The notes beneath the pieces were generated by a model. That model was given only the letters and a program-made list of their open reading frames with translations. It did no database searches and was not told the origin of the DNA. The position numbers and the translations under genes are program-made. From Streptomyces chumphonensis (GTDB lineage: Bacteria; Actinomycetota; Actinomycetes; Streptomycetales; Streptomycetaceae), in the NCBI RefSeq assembly GCF_014779715.1, contig NZ_JACXYU010000018.1, positions 46,732-110,731 on the forward strand: a stretch of 64,000 nucleotides of DNA, written 5' to 3'. Shown here in pieces: positions 49,044 through 56,953 of this stretch; within the stretch, counting starts at the first letter, position 1, and each line of letters opens with the position of its first letter.

Positions 49044-50032
49044 GACTCTCCTCGGAAGTGGTCCCAGCCCCCGCCGTCCTGCCAGGAAGCGCCGTTGACG
49101 GTCACGCGCGACACCGCCGACGGGTGCCGCACCTCCCCCACGACGCGCCAGCGCGCGGGCAGTTTGCGGTCCGGGGGGAAGGTGGCGACGATCGCGTGGT
49201 CCTCTCCCCCGGTGAGCACCCACTGCAACGGGTCGACGCCGACGGCCTGGCCGATGTCGTGCATCTGCGCCGGCACGTCGAACGCCTCGGTGCGCAGGTC
49301 GATGCAGACCTTGCTGGCCGTGGCGATGTGCCGCAGGTCGGCGATGAGGCCGTCGCTGACGTCCGTCATCGCCGTGGCGCCGAGTGCGACGGCCGCCGGA
49401 CCGGCGTGGTAGGGCGGCTCCGGGCGGCGGTGGGCCTCCACGAAGGCCCGCGGGGAACGGAAGCCGCGCTGGAGTATGGCGTACCCGGCCGCTGACCAGC
49501 CCAGCCACCCGGTGACGGCGACGACGTCGCCGGGCCGGGCTCCGGCACGGGTGACGGCCTCCCGGCCCCGCAGGTCGCCGAGGGCGGTGATGGCGAGGGT
49601 GATGGTCTCGCCGCGCACGATGTCGCCGCCCACGACGGCCGCCCCGGCGACGTCGCACTCGTCCCGCAGCCCGTCCATGAGCTCCACCGGCCAGGTGGCG
49701 TGCAGGTCCGCTGGCAGGACGAGGCCGAGGAGCAGCGCCGTGGGAGCGGCGCCCATGGCGGCGATGTCGGCGAGGTTCTGCGCGGCCGCCTTGCGGCCCA
49801 CGTCGTAGGCGGTGGACCAGTCACGCCGGAAGTGCCGGCCCTCCAGGAGCACGTCGGTGCTGGCCACGACGCGCCGGTCGGGGGCGGCGACCACGGCGGC
49901 GTCGTCACCCGGCCCCAGCTTGACCGCCGGTGTGGCGGTCAGCCGGGAGGTCAGCTCCCGGATGAGGCCGAACTCCCCGAGTTCGCCGACGGTCCCAGGG
50001 GTCGGGGGGCGGCCCCCGGGGAAACTCAGCAT
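49040..50032 (-). CDS. thiL: Thiamine-monophosphate kinase
   Basis: ThiL makes thiamine pyrophosphate. The 330-residue product has LGPGDDAAVVAAPDRRVVAS, STDVLLEGRHFRRDW, GGDIVRGETITLAITALG, and MTDVSDGLIADLRHIA, all PurM-fold ThiL motifs. It heads a thiL-thiD pair and is divergent from the small RAM-domain gene. No THI riboswitch sequence is evident in the 98-base divergent gap. Confidence 0.96.
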   Translation of the reverse strand: MLSFPGGRPPTPGTVGELGEFGLIRELTSRLTATPAVKLGPGDDAAVVAAPDRRVVASTDVLLEGRHFRRDWSTAYDVGRKAAAQNLADIAAMGAAPTALLLGLVLPADLHATWPVELMDGLRDECDVAGAAVVGGDIVRGETITLAITALGDLRGREAVTRAGARPGDVVAVTGWLGWSAAGYAILQRGFRSPRAFVEAHRRPEPPYHAGPAAVALGATAMTDVSDGLIADLRHIATASKVCIDLRTEAFDVPAQMHDIGQAVGVDPLQWVLTGGEDHAIVATFPPDRKLPARWRVVGEVRHPSAVSRVTVNGASWQDGGGWDHFRGES

Positions 50033-50130
50033 CCGTCTGCCCTTTCACAATGCTCGCCGCTGGTGGTGACGACGCGATACCGTAGCGTCCCTTCCACCCC
50101 CATGATCCTCGAAGCCGCCCTGGAGGTTCC

Positions 50131-50364
50131 GTGGTACAGGCCTACATCCTGATCCAGACCGAGGTCGGCAAGGCGTCGACCGTCGCCGAGGTGATCGCCG
50201 ACCTGCCCGGTGTGGTCCAGGCCGAGGACGTGACGGGTCCGTACGACGTCATCGTCCGCGCCCAGGCCGACACCGTGGACGACCTGGGGCGGCTCGTCGT
50301 CGCCAAGATCCAGCAGGTGGACGGCATCACCCGTACCCTGACCTGCCCAGTCGTGCATCTCTAG
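50131..50364 (+). CDS. Stand-alone Lrp/AsnC RAM (effector) domain protein
   Basis: The 77-residue product (GTG start, VVQAYILIQTEVGKASTVAE) consists of only the Lrp C-terminal amino-acid-binding RAM domain, with GPYDVIVRAQADTVDDLGRL and no DNA-binding domain. Such demi-FFRPs assemble as decamers and may modulate full-length Lrp proteins. It is divergent from thiL and near the DUF3515 lipoprotein gene. Confidence 0.9.
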   Translation: MVQAYILIQTEVGKASTVAEVIADLPGVVQAEDVTGPYDVIVRAQADTVDDLGRLVVAKIQQVDGITRTLTCPVVHL

Positions 50365-50433
50365 CTCCCCCGTATGCTCGCGGCGTGACCGCTCCGCCCC
50401 GCCGCCCCTTCCGCCCCGCCGGGCCGCCTCACG

Positions 50434-50898
50434 GTGCGCACGGCCGCCGTGTCCGCCGCCGCCCTGCTCGCCGGCTGCTCCTTCGGCTCCCCGTCGGGCC
50501 CTGCGGTACCGAGCCCTTCGGGGGCCGCCGCCTCGGCCTGTCGGGACCTCGCCGAGGCGCTGCCCGAGCGGGTGGACGGGCAGGAGCGCGTCACGCGCGA
50601 GCCGGTGTCCGACTACACGGCGGTGTGGGGCGATCCCGGCATCGAGCTGCGCTGCGGTGTGCGGCGCCCCGAGCGGTTGACGTCCGGGAGTGAACACTAC
50701 AACCCGCTGGCGGAGGCGGTGGTGGTCAACGATGTCGACTGGCTCCTGGAGGAGCTGGCGGACGGACACCGGTTCACGACGGTCGGCCGGGACGCCTTCG
50801 TGGAGGTGACCGTCCCGGCCGCGTACGCACCCGAGGTCAACGCGCTCACCGACCTCGCCCGGCCCGTCGCCACGACCGTGCCGCGGTCGCCGACCTGA
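50434..50898 (+). CDS. DUF3515 lipoprotein
   Basis: The 154-residue product from GTG 50434 has a short signal sequence with lipobox LLAGC (Cys at about residue 15), then the DUF3515 region (ACRDLAEALPERVDGQERV, DPGIELRCGVRRP). An alternative GTG frame opens at 50385, 49 bases upstream and out of frame, so either the n-region is short or an ancestral longer start was shifted by an indel. Function unknown. Confidence 0.82.
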   Translation: MRTAAVSAAALLAGCSFGSPSGPAVPSPSGAAASACRDLAEALPERVDGQERVTREPVSDYTAVWGDPGIELRCGVRRPERLTSGSEHYNPLAEAVVVNDVDWLLEELADGHRFTTVGRDAFVEVTVPAAYAPEVNALTDLARPVATTVPRSPT

Positions 50899-50925
50899 CG
50901 GCCGGGCCCGCCGCCGCGGCGCGGC

Positions 50926-52083
50926 TCAGCGCAGGCCCGTGGAGCGGTGCAGGGCCGCCTGGAGGAGGCGGTCCACCAGCTCGGGGTAGCCGACACCGGT
51001 CTCCTGCCACATGCGCGGGTACATGCTGATCGGTGTGAAGCCCGGCATGGTGTTGATCTCGTTGAGGACGAACCGTCCGTTGTCCAGGAGGAAGAAGTCC
51101 GCCCGCACCAGGCCCTCGCAGGAGGCCGCCTCGAAGGCGAGCACGGCGAGCCGGCGCACCTCGGCGGTCTGCTCCTCGGTGAGGGGCGCGGGGACGACAC
51201 CCGCGGCGGAGTCGATGTACTTGGCCTCGAAGTCGTAGAAGTCGTGGCTGGTGACGGGCGGGATCTCGGCGGGCACGCTGGCCTGCGGGCCGTCACCGAA
51301 CTCCAGCACACCGCACTCGATCTCCCGGCCGCGCAGCAGGGACTCGACGATGACCTTCGGATCGTGCCGACGCGCCTCCTCGATGGCGTCGTCGAGTCCG
51401 GTGAGGTCGTCGACCTTGCTGATGCCCATCGACGAGCCCGCCCGCGCCGGCTTCACGAAGACCGGCCAGCCGTGCTCGCCGGCGAAGTCGACGACCTTCT
51501 TGCGGGCCCCGGCCTGGTCCCGGTCCCACTCGCGGGGGCGGATGACGGTGAAGGGGCCGACGGGCAGGCCGTAGGAGGCGAAGACCCGCTTCATGTACTC
51601 CTTGTCCATGCCGACGGCCGACGCCAGCACTCCGGAGCCGACGTACGGGACGCCGGACAGCTCCAGCAGGCCCTGGAGGGTGCCGTCCTCCCCGTAGGGG
51701 CCGTGCAGGACGGGGAAGACGACGTCCACCTCGCCGAGAACCGTGGGCACGCTGCCCGGCTCGCTGTAAACGACCTCGCGGCTCGCCGGGTCGACGGACA
51801 TGACGACGCCGCCGGTGTCCGACCGGGCCAGCTCGGCCACGTTCGGCAGCTCCCGGTCGGTGATGGCCATGCGGTCCGGTGCGTCGGCGGTGAGGGCCCA
51901 GCGTCCGTCCGCGGTGATGCCGATCGGCAGCACGTCGTACTTCTCGCGGTCGATGGCGCGCAGCACCGCGCCGGCGGTGAGGACGGAGATGCCGTGCTCG
52001 GAGCTGCGGCCGCCGAAGACGACGGCGACGCGCGGCTTGCGCGGCGGACGGGCGGAGGCGCTGGGTGTCTCTGACGTGCTCAT
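50926..52083 (-). CDS. ddlA: D-alanine-D-alanine ligase
   Basis: Joins two D-Ala for peptidoglycan. The 385-residue product has VVFGGRSSEHGISVLTAG, HGPYGEDGTLQGLLELSGVP, VKPARAGSSMGISKV, and YDFEAKYIDSAAG, where the KY pair and following Tyr-type omega loop fit D-Ala-D-Ala rather than D-Ala-D-Lac ligases. ATG 52083. It lies downstream of gpsA and plsC on the same strand, an envelope-precursor set. Confidence 0.96.
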   Translation of the reverse strand: MSTSETPSASARPPRKPRVAVVFGGRSSEHGISVLTAGAVLRAIDREKYDVLPIGITADGRWALTADAPDRMAITDRELPNVAELARSDTGGVVMSVDPASREVVYSEPGSVPTVLGEVDVVFPVLHGPYGEDGTLQGLLELSGVPYVGSGVLASAVGMDKEYMKRVFASYGLPVGPFTVIRPREWDRDQAGARKKVVDFAGEHGWPVFVKPARAGSSMGISKVDDLTGLDDAIEEARRHDPKVIVESLLRGREIECGVLEFGDGPQASVPAEIPPVTSHDFYDFEAKYIDSAAGVVPAPLTEEQTAEVRRLAVLAFEAASCEGLVRADFFLLDNGRFVLNEINTMPGFTPISMYPRMWQETGVGYPELVDRLLQAALHRSTGLR

Positions 52084-52185
52084 CGGCTTGAGATTACCGG
52101 CTGGGCGCCCGGGAGCGCAGCGCGGCACGTCCCCGGGCGCGCGTCCCGCCCCGGCGGCGGTCCGGGACGCGGCACACGCCTCGCG

Positions 52186-53187
52186 TCAGCGGGTCTCCGC
52201 CTTGGCGCTGCGGGCCATCAGCTCCTTGAGCGCCACGAGCGGCGCCTTGCCGTGGTGCACGATCTCCACGACGGTCTCGGTGATGGGCGTCTCGACGCCG
52301 TGCCGACGCGCCAGGTCCAGGACGGAACGGCACGACTTGACGCCCTCGGCGGTCTGCCGGGTGACGGCGATGGTCTCCTCCAGCGTCATGCCGCGCCCCA
52401 GGTTGGTGCCGAAGGTGTGGTTCCGCGAGAGCGGTGAGGAGCACGTCGCGACCAGGTCGCCCAGCCCGGCCAGCCCGGCGAAGGTCGCGGGGTCGGCACC
52501 GAGCGCCAGCCCGAGCCGGGTCGTCTCGGCCAGCCCCCGCGTGATCAGCGACGCCTTGGCGTTGTCGCCGAGCCCCATGCCGTCGGCGATGCCCACGGCC
52601 AGCCCGATGACGTTCTTGACCGCACCGCCCAGTTCACAGCCCACGACGTCGGTGTTGGTGTAGGGGCGGAAGTAGGGCGTGTGGCAGGCCTTCTGCAGCC
52701 GACGGGCCACCTGCTCGTCACGGCAGGCGACGACGGAGGCGGCGGGCTGCCGGGTGGCGATCTCCTTGGCCAGGTTGGGTCCGGAGAGCACGGCGACGCG
52801 GTCCGGCGACGCCCCGGTGACCTCTTGGATCACCTCGCTCATCCGCTTCGTACTCCCCAGCTCCACGCCCTTCATCAGCGAGACCAGGACGGTGTCGGGC
52901 GACAGGAGCGGCGTCCACCGCGCGAGGTTGTCCCGCAGGGACTGGGAGGGGACCGCCAGCACCGTGAACTCCGCGTCGCGCGCGGCCTCGGCAGGGTCGG
53001 TCGTGGCCCGCAACGACGCGGGCAGGTCCACGTCGGGCAGGTAGTCCGGGTTGACGTGCCGGGCGTTGACGGCGGCGGCCAGTTCGGGCCGGCGGCCCCA
53101 GAGCGTCACCTCACAGCCGGCGTCGGCGAGCACCATGCCGAAGGCGGTGCCCCACGATCCGGTGCCGAACACCGCTGCCTTCGTCAC
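52186..53187 (-). CDS. gpsA: Glycerol-3-phosphate dehydrogenase NAD(P)+
   Basis: Makes sn-glycerol-3-phosphate for phospholipids. The 333-residue product starts at GTG 53187 (VTKAAVFGTGSWGTAFGMVL; Rossmann GxGxxG) and has LSGPNLAKEIATRQPAAS and VVGCELGGAVKNVIGLAVGI. GGGGGAG precedes. The GTGA overlap with the plsC stop shows coupling to the next lipid step. Confidence 0.96.
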   Translation of the reverse strand: MTKAAVFGTGSWGTAFGMVLADAGCEVTLWGRRPELAAAVNARHVNPDYLPDVDLPASLRATTDPAEAARDAEFTVLAVPSQSLRDNLARWTPLLSPDTVLVSLMKGVELGSTKRMSEVIQEVTGASPDRVAVLSGPNLAKEIATRQPAASVVACRDEQVARRLQKACHTPYFRPYTNTDVVGCELGGAVKNVIGLAVGIADGMGLGDNAKASLITRGLAETTRLGLALGADPATFAGLAGLGDLVATCSSPLSRNHTFGTNLGRGMTLEETIAVTRQTAEGVKSCRSVLDLARRHGVETPITETVVEIVHHGKAPLVALKELMARSAKAETR

Positions 53188-54017
53188 GCGGACTCCCCCT
53201 CGGTGGCCTTGGTGCGGGGAGGCCCGGAGGGGTCCCGGTCCGGCTGCGGCGCCGTCGCCCCGCCCCGGCCCGTGCCGCGCGTGCGGCGGTTGCGGCGCTC
53301 CTCCGCCACGACCCTGCGGTGGTCGTAGCGCTCGGCGGGGGCCGGTTCGCCCCGGAGTTCGGCCAGTTCGCCCGTGATGGCGTCCATGATCGCGTCGGTG
53401 GCCCCCCTGAGCACCTCGGCCGTGGGCTCCCGGTCGTGGAAGCGCGAGAGGTCCACCGGCTTCCCCGCCCGCACGCGCAGCGTCCTGCGCGGGAAGAGAC
53501 GGACCCGCTTGCGCTTGGCGTACGGCGGCACCACCTCGTGCGCCCCCCACTGGGCGACGGGAATGACCGGTGCCTTCGTCAGCAGGGCCACGCGGGCCGC
53601 GCCCGTCTTGCCCTCCATCGGCCACAGCTCCGGATCACGGGTGAGGGTGCCTTCGGGGTAGAAGGCCACACACTCGCCCTTGCTGATGGCGTCGACGGCG
53701 GCACGGAAGGCACCGACCGCGTCGGCGGACTCCCGGTACACGGGGATCTGCCCGGTGCCCCGCATGACGGCTCCCACGAAACCGCGGCCGAACAGGCTCA
53801 CTTTCGCCAGAAATCGGGGAACCCGTCCCGTGTTGTACTGGAAATGCGCGTACGCCAGTGGATCAAGATAGGAGTTGTGATTGACGGCGACGATGAATCC
53901 GCCTTCGGCCGGAATGTTCTCCATTCCGCGCCAGTCCCGACGGAAGAGGAGGAGCAGGACGGGTTTGACGATGGCCGCGGCCAAGCGGTACCAGAACCCG
54001 ATTTTTCGGCGGGACAC
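53184..54017 (-). CDS. plsC: 1-acyl-sn-glycerol-3-phosphate acyltransferase
   Basis: Membrane acyltransferase of phosphatidic acid synthesis. The 277-residue product begins at GTG 54017 (VSRRKIGFWYRLAAAIVKPV), has the NHNSYLDP (HX4D) active site, FYPEGTLTRD and a basic, Pro/Arg-rich C-terminus. It is coupled to gpsA. Confidence 0.94.
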   Translation of the reverse strand: MSRRKIGFWYRLAAAIVKPVLLLLFRRDWRGMENIPAEGGFIVAVNHNSYLDPLAYAHFQYNTGRVPRFLAKVSLFGRGFVGAVMRGTGQIPVYRESADAVGAFRAAVDAISKGECVAFYPEGTLTRDPELWPMEGKTGAARVALLTKAPVIPVAQWGAHEVVPPYAKRKRVRLFPRRTLRVRAGKPVDLSRFHDREPTAEVLRGATDAIMDAITGELAELRGEPAPAERYDHRRVVAEERRNRRTRGTGRGGATAPQPDRDPSGPPRTKATEGESA

Positions 54018-54166
54018 CGGGACACCATCTCCTCTTGCTCTTCGCACCGGACCGGTTGCCGGACCGGCCGGCTCGCACTGTGCGCCGGGGACAACCGCAC
54101 AAGTGTGGCCCTCGGCCACGGCCCTGTCGAGGACACCGTAACCCCAGGCCCCGCAGCGGGGAGAGA

Positions 54167-54829
54167 ATGGGCCCGATGCCGCACGCGACGAGTGCCCGGG
54201 CCGGCTGGTCCCTGGTCGTTCCCCTCAAACCGCTGGGCCGGGCCAAGAGCAGACTGGCCGGGGCACTCGGAGAGGCACTGCGCCCCCGGCTGGCCCTGGC
54301 CTTCGCCCAGGACACCGTGGCGGCAGCGCTCGAATGCCCGGCGGTTGCCGATGTGGTGGTCGTCACGGACGACGCCGTGGCCCGACGGGCCCTGACGGCA
54401 CTGGGCGCCCGGGTACTCGGGGACCCTCCGGGCGGTGGCCTGAACCCGGCCCTGCGCCACGGCGCGCGTACCGTACGCTCCCGCCGCCCCCGCTCGGCGG
54501 TGGCCGCCCTCAACGCCGACCTGCCCGCGTTGCGCCCCGAGGAATTGACGCGCGTTCTCAACGCCGCGGAGGAATTTCCGCGGGCCTTTCTCGCGGACGC
54601 CGCGGGGGTGGGCACCACCTTGCTTTCCGCGCGGCCGGGAAACGAACTGGAGCCGCGTTTCGGCGGTGCGTCCCGCGAACGTCACCGGCGGTCCGGAGCC
54701 GGCGAGGTCGCCCTCGTCGGCGTGGACAGCGTGCGGCGGGACGTCGACACCGGAGCGGATCTGCGGGCGGCACTGGAGCTCGGAGTGGGACGGCACACGC
54801 TCAGAACGTCTGCAGCGTCACGAGGGTGA
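54167..54829 (+). CDS. cofC: Phosphoenolpyruvate/2-phospholactate guanylyltransferase (F420 synthesis)
   Basis: CofC/FbiD activates a phospho-acid with GTP in coenzyme F420 biosynthesis; actinobacterial FbiD prefers PEP. The 220-residue product has the nucleotidyltransferase core SLVVPLKPLGRAKSRLAGAL, VVTDDAVARRALTALGARVL and ALNADLPALRPEEL. ATG 54167 or 54176; the first has GGGGA four to five bases ahead. The fbiA and fbiB partners are not here. It is convergent with the next small gene and overlaps it by 29 bases. Confidence 0.9.
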   Translation: MGPMPHATSARAGWSLVVPLKPLGRAKSRLAGALGEALRPRLALAFAQDTVAAALECPAVADVVVVTDDAVARRALTALGARVLGDPPGGGLNPALRHGARTVRSRRPRSAVAALNADLPALRPEELTRVLNAAEEFPRAFLADAAGVGTTLLSARPGNELEPRFGGASRERHRRSGAGEVALVGVDSVRRDVDTGADLRAALELGVGRHTLRTSAASRG

Positions 54830-55004
54830 CGCGGCGCTCCTCGCCACCGCCCGTCGTCTCGATGCGCACCCGCTGCCCGGGCCGGAGCAGCCGCAACCCT
54901 CCGGCGTCGAAGGCGGCGGCGTCGAACGGCACGGGGGTGCCGTCGTCCAACAGGACGCTGCCCGTGCGGGTCTGCGGATCGAAGGTGTACGCGGTGGCCT
55001 GCAT
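54801..55004 (-). CDS. Small conserved beta-barrel-like protein
   Basis: The 67-residue product (MQATAYTFDPQTRTGSVLLD) resembles small cold-shock/OB-like domains, with FDAAAFDAGGLRLLRPGQRV. I know no function. It overlaps the 3' end of the convergent cofC by 29 bases. It stands between hupS and cofC. Confidence 0.7.
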   Translation of the reverse strand: MQATAYTFDPQTRTGSVLLDDGTPVPFDAAAFDAGGLRLLRPGQRVRIETTGGGEERRVTLVTLQTF

Positions 55005-55084
55005 GGACAGAGCCTATGGCCTGCGCCATCCCCGGTGTACCGCGCGGGCCGCGGCGGTCGAGGGTTCGCGGTGGGGACGTGCTG

Positions 55085-55115
55085 CGGGCCGGGCTCCCCC
55101 GTGGGGCCCGGCCCG
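55085..55115 (-). terminator. Terminator after hupS
   Basis: CGGGCCGGGC (55085-55094) pairs with GCCCGGCCCG (55106-55115), with an inner CCCC/GGGG extension possible. It begins 18 bases beyond the hupS stop. Confidence 0.65.
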
Positions 55116-55132
55116 ACGGCGTGAGCGGAGGC

Positions 55133-55777
55133 TCAGCGGCTGCGCGCGCTCTTCTTCGCGGCGGTCTTGCGCGCGGAGGTCTTGCTCGCGGGCGCCTTCT
55201 TCGCCGTGCTCTTCTTCGTCGGCGCGCTCTTCGCGGCGGTCTTCTTGGCCGTGGTCTTCTTGGCCGCCGCCTTCTTCGCCGCGGCCTTGGCCGGGCTGGA
55301 CTTCTTCGCGGTCGCCGTCTTCTTCGTCGCGGTCTTGGCCGCGCTCGTCTTCTTGGCGGGAGCGGTCTTCTTGGCGGTGGTCTTCTTGGCCGCCGCCTTC
55401 TTCGCCGCGGCCTTCTTCGTGGCCGCCTTCTTCGTCGTCGTGCCGCCCGAGAGGCTGCCCTTGGGGGCCTTCTTGACCGCGACGTCGTTCTTCGGGAGCT
55501 TCTTGGCGCCGCTCACCAGGTCCTTGAACCCCTGACCCGCCCGGAAGCGGGGCACGGCCGTCTTCTTGACCCGAACCCGTTCGCCGGTCTGCGGGTTGCG
55601 AGCGTACCGCGCGGGGCGCTCGACCTTCTCGAACGAGCCGAAGCCGGTGACCGACACACGCTCGCCCGCGCACACCGTGCGGACGATCGCGTCCAGTACG
55701 TGGTCGACCGCGTCCGCGGCCTGCTGCCGACCGCCCAGCTTGTCCTGGATTGCTTCAACGAGCTGCGCCTTGTTCAC
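55133..55777 (-). CDS. hupS: HU-family nucleoid protein HupS with long basic tail
   Basis: HupS is the developmentally induced HU of Streptomyces that compacts spore nucleoids. The 214-residue product has a full HU domain (MNKAQLVEAIQDKLGGRQQA through FRAGQGFKDLVSG, about 95 residues) and a tail of KKAAAKKTTAKK-type Lys/Ala repeats resembling histone H1. An AT-rich promoter lies upstream. Confidence 0.96.
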   Translation of the reverse strand: MNKAQLVEAIQDKLGGRQQAADAVDHVLDAIVRTVCAGERVSVTGFGSFEKVERPARYARNPQTGERVRVKKTAVPRFRAGQGFKDLVSGAKKLPKNDVAVKKAPKGSLSGGTTTKKAATKKAAAKKAAAKKTTAKKTAPAKKTSAAKTATKKTATAKKSSPAKAAAKKAAAKKTTAKKTAAKSAPTKKSTAKKAPASKTSARKTAAKKSARSR

Positions 55778-55828
55778 GTCTTCCCCTTCAGAGGCATTCC
55801 GTCACGAATGGTGTTCACGCTTTTTCGC

Positions 55829-55858
55829 ACGGTAGGCAGATATATACCGCAAATCAAA
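55829..55858 (-). promoter_or_regulatory. Candidate hupS promoter
   Basis: On the minus strand TTTGAT (55858-55853) and TACCGT (55834-55829) are 18 bp apart. The stretch 55800-55870 is much more AT-rich than its surroundings (TATATA and ATCAAA runs), unusual for this genome. Confidence 0.45.
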
Positions 55859-55903
55859 CACGAAACGGGCTAATCACCCTTGTGCCGCAACGAACTCCGC
55901 CGG

Positions 55904-56128
55904 TCATGCAGAAGGGAAGCGGCGGCCGTCGATCTCCTCCATCAGCCGTTCGAGCCTCCGCGCCGCCGAGGCCAGGTCGTGCTTCGCCGCCGCCGTGATG
56001 ACGAGCAGCTTCCGGGTGAGCGCCTCCCGTTCGCCCTCCGGGACTTGCAGTGCGCGCACCTTGCGGTGCGCTTCCTTGAGCCGGTCGGCGACGAGACCGT
56101 ACAGAGCCAGTTCGTCATCGCCGTCCAT
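55904..56128 (-). CDS. Small conserved helical protein
   Basis: The 74-residue product (MDGDDELALYGLVADRLKEA, then LTRKLLVITAAAKHDLASAA) is an alpha-helical small protein found between hupS and leuD in Streptomyces. Function unknown. ATG 56128; the larger upstream frame is antisense-like. Confidence 0.8.
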   Translation of the reverse strand: MDGDDELALYGLVADRLKEAHRKVRALQVPEGEREALTRKLLVITAAAKHDLASAARRLERLMEEIDGRRFPSA

Positions 56129-56291
56129 GCACCGATTGTGCCATCTGGGGGGAGTTGTCGCCTCGTGGGGCCTCAACGCTCCGCCCGGGTGGACCAGTGC
56201 ACTTCCAGCCACCCAGGCTACCTTTCCAGCCAACTGCGCGGTAAACGGGTCGATTTCGCAGCCGCGCGTACCCGTCCGAAGCACACGAAAA

Positions 56292-56325
56292 CGCGGTGCC
56301 CCGTTCCGGAGAACGGGGCACCGCG
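56292..56325 (-). terminator. Terminator after leuD
   Basis: CGCGGTGCCCCGTTC (56292-56306) pairs perfectly with GAACGGGGCACCGCG (56311-56325), 15 pairs with a four-base loop, 29 bases after the leuD stop. Confidence 0.85.
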
Positions 56326-56354
56326 ATGCTGCGAACGGGGAGTCGGCCCCTGGC

Positions 56355-56948
56355 TCAGGCCGCCTGCGTCTGTGGCTTGAAGGAGGGACGTCCGCTCTCG
56401 TAGGCGGCGATGTCGCCCTCGTTCTGCAAGGTGATGCTGATGTCGTCCAGCCCTTCCAGAAGACGCCAGCGGGCGTTCTCGTCCAGCTCGAAGTCCGCCT
56501 CGACACCGGGCGCGAGGACCTTGCGCGCCACCAGGTCGACGGTGATCTCCGTTGCCGGGTCCTCCTCCGTGAGCTGCCACAGCGCGTCCACCGTCTCCTG
56601 CGGAAGCACCACGGTGAGCAGGCCGTTCTTGAGCGAGTTGCCTCGGAAGATGTCGGCGAAGCGGGAGGAGACCACCGTCTTGAAACCGTAGTTCTGCAGG
56701 GCCCAGACGGCGTGTTCCCGCGACGAACCGGTGCCGAAGTCGGGGCCCGCCACCAGAACGGTGGCACCCTGGCGTTCGGGCTGGTTCAGCACGAACGCCC
56801 CGTCCTTGCGCCACGCCTCGAAGAGGCCGTCCTCGAACCCGTCACGGGTGACCTTCTTCAGCCAGTGCGCGGGGATGATCTGGTCGGTGTCGACGTTGCT
56901 GCGGCGCAGCGGAACGGCCCGGCCGGTGTGGGTGGTGAAGGCTTCCAT
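56355..56948 (-). CDS. leuD: 3-isopropylmalate dehydratase small subunit
   Basis: Partner of LeuC in leucine synthesis. The 197-residue product starts MEAFTTHTGRAVPLRRSNVD and has DTDQIIPAHWLK and GPDFGTGSSREHAVWAL, swivel-domain signatures. It lies five bases after leuC. Confidence 0.97.
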   Translation of the reverse strand: MEAFTTHTGRAVPLRRSNVDTDQIIPAHWLKKVTRDGFEDGLFEAWRKDGAFVLNQPERQGATVLVAGPDFGTGSSREHAVWALQNYGFKTVVSSRFADIFRGNSLKNGLLTVVLPQETVDALWQLTEEDPATEITVDLVARKVLAPGVEADFELDENARWRLLEGLDDISITLQNEGDIAAYESGRPSFKPQTQAA

Positions 56949-56953
56949 GGTGT

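Noticed and set aside
49999..50130. Possible thiamine riboswitch upstream of thiL
   Set aside because: The 98-base gap shows no conserved CUGAGA-type element, and thiL/thiD in this context normally lack one.
55160..55500. Dense repeats in hupS resembling a tandem repeat or CRISPR-like array
   Set aside because: They are codon-level repeats for the Lys/Ala histone-like tail, irregular in length and in frame with the HU domain.
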